Part shown: positions 36,101 through 44,530 of the stretch, one piece after another
Layout of the letters: each line of letters begins with the position of its first letter
Numbering within the stretch: position 1 is the stretch's first letter
Origin: Bacteroidia bacterium
GTDB taxonomy: Bacteria; Bacteroidota; Bacteroidia; Chitinophagales; Saprospiraceae
DNA: 64,000 bases
Assembly: GCA_030426765.1 (NCBI GenBank)
Contig: JAUHXV010000004.1
Coordinates: 1 to 64,000, forward strand
Direction: 5' to 3'
The notes under the pieces: generated by a model
Told to the model about the DNA's origin: nothing
Seen by the model: the letters and a program-made list of their open reading frames with translations, nothing else
The model's database searches: none
Translations under genes and position numbers: made by a program

Positions 36101-39100
36101 GATTGTGGAAACTCCAGTACATGTCTCCAGATCATCACCATACAGGATAATATAGCCCCGGTCATCACTTGCCCGGCGAATATCACCATCGAGTGTACAG
36201 GAAGTACCGATCCTGCCAATACAGGATCTGCTTCAGCGATTGACAACTGTGATCCGGCTCCGGCCATTGGATTTTCAGATATTGTTGTGGGCGGTGGATG
36301 TCCTCAGGAATCTACGATTTCCAGAACTTGGACAGCCACAGATGCTTGTGGAAATTCAAGCAGCTGTGTTCAGATCATTTCGATTCAGGATACAGAAGGG
36401 CCTGTCATTACATGCCCCGCAAATATTACAGTTGAATGTACCGACAGTACCGATCCAGCGGATACCGGCTCTGCCACCGCTGTAGATTGTGATCCGAATC
36501 CAACGATCACATTTACTGATAATGTAACGCCAGGGGCTTGTCCTCAGGAGAATTCAATAGAACGTACATGGACGGCCACAGATGCGTGTGGAAATTCCAG
36601 TACATGCGTTCAGACGATAACGGTTGAAGATAGTGTCGCTCCGACGATTACCTGTCCTCCGGATGTAACAGCGGAGTGTAGCGGAGGTACTGATCCAGGT
36701 GATACTGGCGTAGCTTCCGCAACAGATAATTGCGACTCCGCACCCGTGATTGGATTTACAGATGTAACGATTGATGGTGCATGTCCACAGGGAATCAATA
36801 TCACCCGAACATGGATCGCCACGGATGCCTGTGGAAACACAAGCACTTGCGTCCAGATTATTTTGCTGGATGATATTGAAGGACCTTCAATCGTGTGTCC
36901 AACAGACGTAACTATCGAATGTACGGATAGTACTGACCCGGCAAATACCGGTATTGCCACAGCCACGGATAACTGTGATGGTTCGCCACTGATCGACTTT
37001 AGTGATATTACGCTGGCGGGCAACTGTCCTCAGGAAAGCGCGATCAGCAGAACATGGGTGGCTACCGACGGATGTGGGAATAGCAGTACCTGTGTTCAGG
37101 TGATTACTATAGTCGACAGTACACCACCTGTGATTACGTGTCCGGCCAACCTCACGATTGGTTGTACCGATAGCACTGATCCGGCCGATACAGGAGAACC
37201 TACAGCTGTAGATAACTGTGACGGTGCTCCGGTCTTTTCTTATAGTGATGTAACCATTGGTGGCAATTGTCCACAGGATATGATCATCACAAGAACCTGG
37301 ACCGCTACTGATGCATGCGGAAACTCATCTACATGTGATCAGATTATATCTGTAGAAGATAATGAAGCACCTGTCATCACCTGCCCTGCGGCAGTAACGA
37401 TAGAATGTACAGAAAGCGCTGACCCTGCTGATACCGGTTTTGCGTCAGCAACAGATTGTGATCCGGATCCGGTCATCACCTTTAGTGATGTAACTGTAAG
37501 TGGAGCGTGTGCCCAGGAAAGAACCATTGAGAGAACCTGGACCGCTACAGATGCTTGTGGAAATGCAAGCACATGCCTCCAGACTATTTTTGTGGATGAC
37601 AGCAATGGCCCGACTGTGATGTGTCCTGCAGACGTTACCATCAATTGTCCTGACAGTACCGATCCGGCCAATACCGGAACTGCCTCTGCAACGGACAATT
37701 GCGATGGATCCCCATCAGTGGATTTTAGTGATGTGATTCTGCCTGGTGCCTGTACCGAGTCGTTTACGATTCAGCGTACCTGGACGGCAACGGATGCCTG
37801 TGGAAATACAGGAACGTGTATTCAAAATGTGTTTGTGCAGGATATCTCCGCACCCTCTATTACCTGTCCGGCTGGCATCACCGTTTCATGTACATCTGAA
37901 GTACCTGCGCCTGATCCGGCCAGTGTGATCACCAGTGATGATTGCGGTGGAGTAGTGACTGTGACGCACGAGGGAGATGTCATCTCTAATCAGACTTGTG
38001 CAGACAGATATACCCTGACCAGAACCTATCAGGCTACAGATGATTGTGGTAATACCACAACGTGTGAGCAGATTATCATCGTGGATGATCAGACGCCACC
38101 AACAGCCATCTGTCAGGATATTCTCATTGATTTTGAATCAGGTACAGAAATTACTATTACCCCTGAGCAGATAGATGGTGGAAGTTTTGACAACTGCGGT
38201 GGCGCATTGTCCTTCAGCTTGTCACAAACAACCTTTACCTGTGATGAATTTATTCAGACAGGCTCAGTACCGGTGACACTGACCGTGACCGATGAATGTG
38301 GAAATTCCTCCACTTGTGAAGCCCAGGTGATGGGTACCGGAGGACTGCTTGAAATAACGTGTCCTAATGATATCATCGTTTACCTTGGTGCCGGAGAGTG
38401 TACTGCTTTTGTGAGCTACACAGTGACAGCAGATGCCATTTGCGGAGGAACTCCCGTTCTGATGCAAACCGATACGACAGGATTGACTTCAGGCGATGCT
38501 TTCCCAATAGGAACAACTATTCAAACCTGGATTGCCACAAACAATTCAGATACGGCTGAGTGCTCTTTTAATATCATTGTCGTAGAGTACGACGGCCCGA
38601 TTCAACTTGCATGTAATGACACCATTAATGTAAGTGTGGATAATATGTGTGAAGCCCACATTTTTGCCGATATGATCCTCGAAGGTGATCTCTATGGTTG
38701 CTACGACGATTACATCATATCCATTGATAGTATCGGAACCGATACAGGGTGGATCGTATTCCCTGCATTTGATTTACTTGGCGGTTACTATCAGGTGACA
38801 ATTACCGATCCTGAAACCGGCAACTCATGCTGGGGCGTTGTACACCTTGAAGATAAAATACCACCACAGATCATCTGTGCATGTCCTGTAGGTGTAGACG
38901 GAGCAGATACCTGCCAGATTTCATGTCTGGAAGTTGACCTCCTGCTCGATGGAAATATTCCATTACATCTTTATCCGGAGATTATTGACAACTGTGGGTA
39001 TACTCTGGAAGTTACCAATATCGATGATAATGGAGAGATGTGCGGTGACGGCGTCGTCATCGTAAGCTGGTTGGTCACAGACAATGCAGGCTATACAGCT

Positions 39101-42100
39101 TCCTGTGATCAGATGTTTAATGTACTTCCGCTTTCACCGGATAGTCTGGTATATCCTCCAAACTATGTCGGTCCGTGCGGTAGTAGTAGTGATCCTGATG
39201 TCACTGGATGGCCTACCATCGGTGGATATGAAATCACAGATGAGCAAGGGACATGCAACCTCTTCCTGGGGTACTGGGATAAACCTCTTGATGATTGCGG
39301 CGGTGGAAGTAAGATCCTCCGTACCTGGACAATCCTTGACTGGTGTACTCAGGAGTTGGTTGAGGGTACGCAGGTCATTAAACTGAGTGATACCGAAGGA
39401 CCTGAATTAACTTGTCCTCCAGACCTGAGTGTTGGAACCGATTTCTGGTTCTGCCACGCGAGCGTAAGTGTGCCAAAACCTGAAGCAAATGATAATTGCA
39501 GTGATGTCGTCAGCTACAGTCTGGTGTCTTCAGCAGGTATTGTTGTGCAGTTTGGCAATAATTTCGTGATCAATGAAATGCCATTAGGAACACATATTGT
39601 CACCTGGACGGTAGATGATTATTGTGGAAATAGTTCTACTTGTTCATTTACGATTACAGTCGTGGACGATGTTGTACCGGTAGTCAATTGTGATCATCAT
39701 ACGATCGTCGGTCTGACGAATGACGGACCAAACGGTGTGACACTGGTTCCTGCCGAAGTATTTGACGATGGCAGCTATGACAATTGCGGACCGGTGACTT
39801 TCCGGGCCAGAAGAATGGATAGCTGTATTGACTTCGACTGGACGACAGAGGGAGCATGTATCGACGATATTCCGGGAGGCATTCCCCCGGTCAACAGTCG
39901 CGACAGAGGTACCGTGTTCCGTCCGTGTGTACCATTTGCCTGTTGTGATGTGCCAAGGGTAGGATCACGAGAGGACAAAACGGTTATGGTTGAGCTCGAA
40001 GTAACGGATGCTGCCGGTAATGTCAATTACTGTATGGTAGAAGTGGATGTGCAGGATAAGATTTCTCCATTAGTATACTGTCCACCTGATATTGAGGTGA
40101 GCTGCGAGTTCTGGTTCCCAATTGAAGAAGGTACGTTCCGTGATGCCCAGGGCAACTGGAATGGAAATCTCGATGAAGATCCGTTGAGTGATATTTTTGG
40201 AAATATGCATGACGACCTGCTGAATGGCGGAGATCAATCCGTGCGTCAGCCGATCATCATCTATGATCCGGGTAATCCGGAATACAGCCAGCCTCATCAG
40301 TGGGGTATTGATGGTTGGGCGTCTGATAACTGTTTCTCTGACCTGGAAGTGCGTGTTACATTCTACGATGTATGTGCAGGCGATAATCTGCCGAGCAATG
40401 CACCTCCCGGAGCGGTCAAACTGGTAGAGAGACGATTTACAGCAAGAGACAACCAGCAAGGATTCACACCGGGTGTGTGCGTTCAGCGAATCTGGGTGAT
40501 CGATTTCAATCCGTTTTATATCTCAGATCGAAACTGTAACAACTCAGATCCGAATGATGGTGTCATCTGGCCTTGTGATATTCTTATTGACAATTGTCCT
40601 GATGAGTTGGGTCTCACCGGAGAGCCGGTGATTATTTCAGATGCCTGCAATCTGATAGGGGTGACGTATGAGGATACTCGTTTTGAGTTTGCCGAAGGAG
40701 CCTGCTATAAGATTCTCAGAGACTGGAGAGTCATTGACTGGTGTCAGTACAACAGCTCCACAGGTCAGGGATTATGGTCGTATACACAGGTGATCAAAGT
40801 GCACGATGATGATGGACCGGAATTCTTAGCCTGTCCTCAGCAACCGGTAGTACTCTGTGTTGAAGATGATGGTATCCGATTGCCTGCTTCAAACCAGGTA
40901 TTCCTCGGAGAAAATGATCCGTTGTCCAGCAGCTGTAGTGTCCACGTGACCCTGACTCAGCCGATACGAGAATCTTGTGCCGGTGATGTATCCTACGATG
41001 TAAAACTGTATCCGTTTAACGGACCTGATTACATCCTGGTGAAGCCCACGACAGTCGTTTCCCTTGATGATAACCACGAGGCAAATCTGATTTTCAACAG
41101 CGAGGAGAGTCCAATTCAGGATATACGCAGAAATGGACTTCCATATAACAGCGTCTCCTGTGGTGATTATCACAGAATACTCTGGAGCGTAGAGGATGGT
41201 TGTGGCAACTGGTCACATTGTGAGTATCTCTTCCGTTTGGAAGATTGTAAGCAGCCAACTCCGGTTTGTATCCAGGGTCTGAGTACCGTGGTGATGCCTG
41301 TCGGATGCGAGGTCACGCTTTGGGCGAAAGACTTTAATGCTTCCAGTGTGGATGACTGTACACCATCTGAGGAACTATTGTACAGTTTCAGCGGAGATGT
41401 CTATGAACCAAGCCGAACCTTTAACTCAACCAATATTCCGGTATTCGGTGCTGAGATTTCTATCGATATCTATGTAGCCGATGGTGGAACGGATGACAAC
41501 TGTAATTCTGTCATCAGCTGGAATGAGCGAAACAAGGATTTCTGTACGACCACAATAGTCTTCACTGATAATAGTGGAAACTGTGATCACGAAGGCAGTG
41601 TGCTGTACGAAGGTGAAATCTTAACCTCTGATCAGCAGCCTGTGGAAGCAGTCAATGTTTCCCTGATAAACAACAACGAAGTGATATACGGTATGAGCAC
41701 CGCCGATAATGGCAAGTATATCCTTGTTGTGCCGGATGAGGACGGACAACGCTATGAGATCACCCCTAAACGGACCGATCAACCACGCAATGGAGTGAGT
41801 ACACTTGACCTGGTGCGCATTCAAAAGCACCTGCTGGGTAAGGAATTCTTTGATTCTCCGTATCAGTACATTGCTGCAGATGCGAATAACAATGAGCAGA
41901 TCAGTGCTATTGACCTGATCGAGATCAGAAAGCTGATCCTGGGTATCTACACGGAATTCCCTGAGAATGAAAGCTGGCGTTTTGTTGATGGCAACTTCCA
42001 GATTGCTGATCCACAGAGCCCATGGCCATTCGAAGAGGTCATTAATATTCAGTACGATGGAACACCTGTGACAGGACTTGATTTTGTTGCGGTTAAAATT

Positions 42101-42820
42101 GGTGACGTCAACAACTCAGTAGTAGCGAACGCGACACAGGTATTGCCGAAATCCGGAAGAAAAGTGATGGATATCGCGCTGCGATCACCAGAGGAGGTGA
42201 AAGCAGGAGATGTTGTCGATGTGACGCTGACCTTCCCGCAGAATGTGGCCGGATTCCAGTGGACACTCGAGACAGAAGGGCTTGCATATTCGTCTGTGAA
42301 CAGTGGAGACATTCGCATCAGCGATCAGCATACCGGCGTCCTGGACAATGGTGTGATCACGATGAGCTGGCATGCTGAAGATTTACATGCATCCATTAGC
42401 AGTAAGCCGATGGCTGTCACTATTCAGTTTGTGGCGACATCTAACGGAATCGTTGAAGATATGATTACACTGTCTGATAAGGTTGCCTATGCCGAGGCGT
42501 ATACCTTTAGCGATGAGATACTGGATCTTCGTCTGATTTCCGAGCGCACTTCTGAAGTGCAGTTTGCCTTGTTCCAGAACGAACCGAACCCATGGAGTGG
42601 ATCAACGACCATCAGTTTTGATCTGCCCGAGGCCGGAGAGGCCGTGCTTACCTTGTACGATATGACCGGAAAGACCATCAAGGTCATTGAAGGTGAATAT
42701 CCTGCAGGAAGACAGTCTGTCCAATTATTGCGAAAAGACCTGCCATCCACCGGTGTATTGTACTATCGACTGGATAGCGGACACTACAGTGCTACAAAGA
42801 AAATGATCCGATTGGATTGA
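33191..42820 (+). CDS. 3,209-aa T9SS-secreted HYR / dockerin-like surface protein
   Basis: MNLKNRLNILSGLMLFLVFS followed by SSGQVCA is a clear signal peptide. An N-terminal domain of unknown type is followed by Ig-like and SprB-like units (about residues 510-660), then eleven HYR-like repeats (about 745-1,635) with a DACGNSSTC signature. Further Cys-rich beta-sandwich sequence follows. Near residue 2,800 there is a CNA-B-like segment. Next comes a dockerin-like pair (NGVSTLDLVRIQKHLLG and DANNNEQISAIDLIEIRKLI, about 2,866-2,905), then a cohesin-like region (about 2,990-3,110). The protein ends in a type A T9SS sorting domain (FQNEPNPWSGSTTISFDL to the C-terminus). It is probably exported by T9SS to the cell surface. 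I see no catalytic domain. A strong terminator follows. Confidence 0.92.
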   Translation: MNLKNRLNILSGLMLFLVFSSGQVCAEGIKELAPASSDSVMLHTNASGFGNFASYASFGTASSLNLTITDAVNDSVYIGLSGEADDFGNISGPATYSFRILDPNGVVAFGPFVVGSANDNATSWALASNGPDVNGTGGYSTNTAMFPYSRFKPTMTGDYVIQFDDGGANQIANILFYDFTVRNGGVVQTGRLWSRNWALRTPPRNPNTPPECQYDRDFNGVFYSYTMDGFVSRIDFNNSGYQGLSFTVSFGDRGPGDTGDVIEDRRSVNNMNATQNNAEHMVFLNDPDNVEYPSSTMQCGDVALLSVSCEAPDSFCINVGVTQPGQVELVLDFVNNGIYDADTTDVLLAMFFTEADTVCLPWDGLKGDGTPIEFGEAVPVFVRYSQGVQHYAGFDVEFLKNGFCVQTIRPICPGMATDLLYWDDSNITDDVNTVTIDEGDPGTGQPKIEINGCTCGVGGCRTWDNFQIGDPPTGTCVGTPFGYGENATLNTWWFASTSMLSGNNLPLVQVLITGDSVICAGDSTIFTANAAPDTVDFVYEWSGPGGFMADTEMTGFISTPGIYYVTVTDTLTNCSAVDSVELIVNDNPTTSVSFMCLGGNQQNADVDLTVSGGQPMYTYLWSNGAMTEDLSDVPPGEYSVIVTDANGCMAFDTVLVQQCCSLVVVCPAMDGGTFTCVSDVPAIDTSIVQVNEYCDNFTVSGVDTDNGGSGCPGDELIITRTFTIMDDAGNSQTCVQTITVSDNVAPTLSCPANVTIECTDSSAPGNTGTATATDNCDPSPGVVFNDVTVAGACPQEFTINRTWTATDNCGNTSTCVQTITIDDSQAPVIICPPSISIACTESTLPANTGTATAIDNCDGAPSVAFSDVSVAGACAQEGTITRTWTATDACGNSNQCIQVITVEDNVAPSITCPANLTIECSDSTDPANTGTATASDTCDPAPVVAIVNEVTIPGACPQESVLQRTWAATDDCGNSSTCLQIITIQDNIAPVITCPANITIECTGSTDPANTGSASAIDNCDPAPAIGFSDIVVGGGCPQESTISRTWTATDACGNSSSCVQIISIQDTEGPVITCPANITVECTDSTDPADTGSATAVDCDPNPTITFTDNVTPGACPQENSIERTWTATDACGNSSTCVQTITVEDSVAPTITCPPDVTAECSGGTDPGDTGVASATDNCDSAPVIGFTDVTIDGACPQGINITRTWIATDACGNTSTCVQIILLDDIEGPSIVCPTDVTIECTDSTDPANTGIATATDNCDGSPLIDFSDITLAGNCPQESAISRTWVATDGCGNSSTCVQVITIVDSTPPVITCPANLTIGCTDSTDPADTGEPTAVDNCDGAPVFSYSDVTIGGNCPQDMIITRTWTATDACGNSSTCDQIISVEDNEAPVITCPAAVTIECTESADPADTGFASATDCDPDPVITFSDVTVSGACAQERTIERTWTATDACGNASTCLQTIFVDDSNGPTVMCPADVTINCPDSTDPANTGTASATDNCDGSPSVDFSDVILPGACTESFTIQRTWTATDACGNTGTCIQNVFVQDISAPSITCPAGITVSCTSEVPAPDPASVITSDDCGGVVTVTHEGDVISNQTCADRYTLTRTYQATDDCGNTTTCEQIIIVDDQTPPTAICQDILIDFESGTEITITPEQIDGGSFDNCGGALSFSLSQTTFTCDEFIQTGSVPVTLTVTDECGNSSTCEAQVMGTGGLLEITCPNDIIVYLGAGECTAFVSYTVTADAICGGTPVLMQTDTTGLTSGDAFPIGTTIQTWIATNNSDTAECSFNIIVVEYDGPIQLACNDTINVSVDNMCEAHIFADMILEGDLYGCYDDYIISIDSIGTDTGWIVFPAFDLLGGYYQVTITDPETGNSCWGVVHLEDKIPPQIICACPVGVDGADTCQISCLEVDLLLDGNIPLHLYPEIIDNCGYTLEVTNIDDNGEMCGDGVVIVSWLVTDNAGYTASCDQMFNVLPLSPDSLVYPPNYVGPCGSSSDPDVTGWPTIGGYEITDEQGTCNLFLGYWDKPLDDCGGGSKILRTWTILDWCTQELVEGTQVIKLSDTEGPELTCPPDLSVGTDFWFCHASVSVPKPEANDNCSDVVSYSLVSSAGIVVQFGNNFVINEMPLGTHIVTWTVDDYCGNSSTCSFTITVVDDVVPVVNCDHHTIVGLTNDGPNGVTLVPAEVFDDGSYDNCGPVTFRARRMDSCIDFDWTTEGACIDDIPGGIPPVNSRDRGTVFRPCVPFACCDVPRVGSREDKTVMVELEVTDAAGNVNYCMVEVDVQDKISPLVYCPPDIEVSCEFWFPIEEGTFRDAQGNWNGNLDEDPLSDIFGNMHDDLLNGGDQSVRQPIIIYDPGNPEYSQPHQWGIDGWASDNCFSDLEVRVTFYDVCAGDNLPSNAPPGAVKLVERRFTARDNQQGFTPGVCVQRIWVIDFNPFYISDRNCNNSDPNDGVIWPCDILIDNCPDELGLTGEPVIISDACNLIGVTYEDTRFEFAEGACYKILRDWRVIDWCQYNSSTGQGLWSYTQVIKVHDDDGPEFLACPQQPVVLCVEDDGIRLPASNQVFLGENDPLSSSCSVHVTLTQPIRESCAGDVSYDVKLYPFNGPDYILVKPTTVVSLDDNHEANLIFNSEESPIQDIRRNGLPYNSVSCGDYHRILWSVEDGCGNWSHCEYLFRLEDCKQPTPVCIQGLSTVVMPVGCEVTLWAKDFNASSVDDCTPSEELLYSFSGDVYEPSRTFNSTNIPVFGAEISIDIYVADGGTDDNCNSVISWNERNKDFCTTTIVFTDNSGNCDHEGSVLYEGEILTSDQQPVEAVNVSLINNNEVIYGMSTADNGKYILVVPDEDGQRYEITPKRTDQPRNGVSTLDLVRIQKHLLGKEFFDSPYQYIAADANNNEQISAIDLIEIRKLILGIYTEFPENESWRFVDGNFQIADPQSPWPFEEVINIQYDGTPVTGLDFVAVKIGDVNNSVVANATQVLPKSGRKVMDIALRSPEEVKAGDVVDVTLTFPQNVAGFQWTLETEGLAYSSVNSGDIRISDQHTGVLDNGVITMSWHAEDLHASISSKPMAVTIQFVATSNGIVEDMITLSDKVAYAEAYTFSDEILDLRLISERTSEVQFALFQNEPNPWSGSTTISFDLPEAGEAVLTLYDMTGKTIKVIEGEYPAGRQSVQLLRKDLPSTGVLYYRLDSGHYSATKKMIRLD
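35423..38098 (+). repeat. Eleven HYR-like repeats of about 81 aa
   Basis: Units begin (A/G)P.ITCPANVTIECTDSTDPA and end RTWTATDACGNSSTC followed by QTITV. Most are 80-82 aa with six cysteines. Units 5 and 9 both lack the Asn of the DNCD segment and share IERTWT. The eleventh unit is divergent. The family resembles HYR domains, an Ig-like fold found in surface proteins. Confidence 0.85.
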
Positions 42821-42845
42821 TAAGAGTTGGTAAAACTTGATGAAG

Positions 42846-42884
42846 AAAGGAGCTCCGGGTCAAATCGGGGCTCCTTTTATTTTT
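42846..42884 (+). terminator. Strong intrinsic terminator after the third giant gene
   Basis: AAAGGAGCTCCG pairs with CGGGGCTCCTTT in a 12-pair stem with one G-U pair, followed by TATTTTT. It lies about 25 bases after the stop codon and closes the giant-gene block. Confidence 0.85.
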
Positions 42885-42937
42885 GGTGCAGTGCCGGGTT
42901 GAATAAGGGCCGTATTAATTTTTGTGTCGACACCACG

Positions 42938-42964
42938 TTGAAAGCGATAATAAAGTTAAATTTG
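42938..42964 (+). promoter_or_regulatory. Candidate promoter for the WecA/TagO-family gene
   Basis: TTG (42,938-42,940), 16 bases, then TAAATTTG (42,957-42,964), a full match to TAnnTTTG. The expected start of transcription is within a few bases of the ATG at 42,972, so the mRNA would be almost leaderless. Confidence 0.5.
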
Positions 42965-42971
42965 TACTAAT

Positions 42972-44039
42972 ATGTATGATATTATTTTAGCCTTTATTAC
43001 CGCCTTATTGCTGGTGTACCTGGCCATCCCCAGTATCATTAATATTGCCCGTGTCAAACATTTATACGATGAGCCGGACGATCGCAAATCGCATGATGAG
43101 GCGGTTCCGACCCTGGGGGGTGTGGCTATTTTCGCAGGGGTTATTTTCAGTATCATTCTCTGGACACCTTTTGATGTGTTTGGCGATCTCCAGTATATAC
43201 TATGTGCGTTTATCATCATCTTCCTGATCGGTGCGAAAGATGATATTCTGCCTATGTCTCCGGTACGAAAAATGATGGGGCAGATTTTTGCGTGCTTCAT
43301 TCTGGTGTTTAAAGCTCAGGTGGTCCTTACGAGTATGTACGGCATCTTTGGTATTTATGAAATCCCCGAGCTGCCATCCATTTTGCTTTCGATGTTTACC
43401 ATCCTGGTGATCATCAATGCGTTTAATCTACTCGATGGAATTAACGGGCTGACAGGAAGTATTGCGACACTGATCTCGATCACCCTGGGCACCTGGTTTT
43501 TCCTGGTAGATCGTACAGACCTCGCGATCATTGCTTTCTCACTCGCAGGGGCCACGATTGCATTTCTTCGATACAATATCACACCGGCCAGAATTTTTAT
43601 GGGCGATACAGGTTCCATGCTCATCGGTCTGGTGTCCGCTATTCTCGTAATTGAGTTCATCGAAATTCATGCAGAAATTCCTGACTCTCCTTATGCGTTT
43701 ACCGCAGTACCGGCAGTTGCCATCGGTATTTTGATCCTGCCTTTGTTTGATACACTGCGCGTCTTTCTGGTGCGGATCCTTCGTGGAAAATCACCTATGA
43801 GTGCGGATCGTAGTCACATCCATCACTTACTGCTCGATGCGGGTCTGTCTCATATGCAGGCTACCTCCGTGTTGCTGATCGTTAATCTGGCCTTTATCTT
43901 TTTTGTCGTTTTCTTTCAGGACATGGGCAATCTCAATCTGCTCATTATCATTCTGGTGATCGCCACCTTGCTCACAGCTATTCCATATCTGATGGCGAAA
44001 GGAAAAAAGCCGCCTACGCTTGGGATGAGCGAGGAATGA
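42972..44039 (+). CDS. WecA/TagO-family undecaprenyl-phosphate sugar-1-phosphate transferase
   Basis: The product is a polytopic membrane enzyme of the MraY/WecA/TagO family, 355 aa, the usual length. It transfers a sugar phosphate (typically GlcNAc-1-P) from a UDP-sugar to undecaprenyl phosphate, the first step of a cell-surface glycan. Family motifs are visible: DEPDDRKSH (33-41), the Asp pair in GAKDD (90-91), NAFNLLDGINGL (149-160), FMGDTGSM (209-216, with Asp212) and the HIHHLL histidine motif (282-287). About ten or eleven hydrophobic segments are present. No other glycan genes are adjacent, so whether it serves O-antigen, capsule or another polymer cannot be read here. It is not MraY of peptidoglycan synthesis by context or by its HIHH motif. 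Confidence 0.9.
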   Translation: MYDIILAFITALLLVYLAIPSIINIARVKHLYDEPDDRKSHDEAVPTLGGVAIFAGVIFSIILWTPFDVFGDLQYILCAFIIIFLIGAKDDILPMSPVRKMMGQIFACFILVFKAQVVLTSMYGIFGIYEIPELPSILLSMFTILVIINAFNLLDGINGLTGSIATLISITLGTWFFLVDRTDLAIIAFSLAGATIAFLRYNITPARIFMGDTGSMLIGLVSAILVIEFIEIHAEIPDSPYAFTAVPAVAIGILILPLFDTLRVFLVRILRGKSPMSADRSHIHHLLLDAGLSHMQATSVLLIVNLAFIFFVVFFQDMGNLNLLIIILVIATLLTAIPYLMAKGKKPPTLGMSEE

Positions 44040-44067
44040 TTATCTGGACAGATTGACTTGTTGTCTG

Positions 44068-44288
44068 TGAATGGTAGCCTTTCAATGCTTTGAAAGGGAA
44101 TTTAGAGAGATCAAAATGCCTTGGCCGCGCTTCAGCGCATGGCCATCTTTCAGGCGAAACAAAACGGAAAAAAATTGCCCCGTGCTTTAGGGAAAATGAA
44201 ATAAAGGAAATTCCTGTCCGCGCTTTAGTGCCGGACAATCTTATGTGATCCTTCTTTTTAAAAAATTGCCCCGTGCTTTAGCTCGGGG
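44068..44288. repeat. Intergenic cluster of hairpin repeats (REP-like)
   Basis: The 491-base gap between the WecA-family gene and the desaturase gene holds several hairpins. One is TGAATGGTAGCCTTTCAATG with an eight-pair CCTTTCAA/TTGAAAGG stem (44,068-44,100). One is a GGCC-GCGC-TTCA-GCGC-AT-GGCC hairpin (44,122-44,146). One is a truncated CCCCGTGCTTTAGGG (about 44,177-44,192). One is TGTCCG...CGGACA around CGCTTTAGTGC (44,215-44,237). The last is a full CCCCGTGCTTTAGCTCGGGG (44,269-44,288). Three of these elements recur in, or closely resemble, the array near 59.7 kb. They look like members of one mobile or REP-like intergenic family. Confidence 0.75.
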
Positions 44289-44355
44289 TTGGTAAGCTCA
44301 TACAATTAGACTCAAATAGAATCAAGGAATAATCCCGGATATGTCAGGAGTGAGT

Positions 44356-44520
44356 TATGAGAGGTGAGGTTGAAAGTCCTATGCCCTCCGCCCTACGCTC
44401 TCAGCCTCATGCCCGTTTAGGCAGAAGAGAGAAAAAGGCAGAAATGAGAAAGAGGAGAATTAATCGCAATCACTCAATCACCTCATCACCTCATCACTCC
44501 ATCACCAAATCAGCTCTCCG
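44356..44520. repeat. Low-complexity intergenic sequence
   Basis: Degenerate short-word repeats: CCTATGCCCTCCGCCCTACG-like text around 44,380, then a run of CTCAATCACCTCATCACCTC-like words (44,470-44,510). I see no coding potential. Related words occur at 60,020-60,155. Confidence 0.6.
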
Positions 44521-44530
44521 CCCCATGCAT

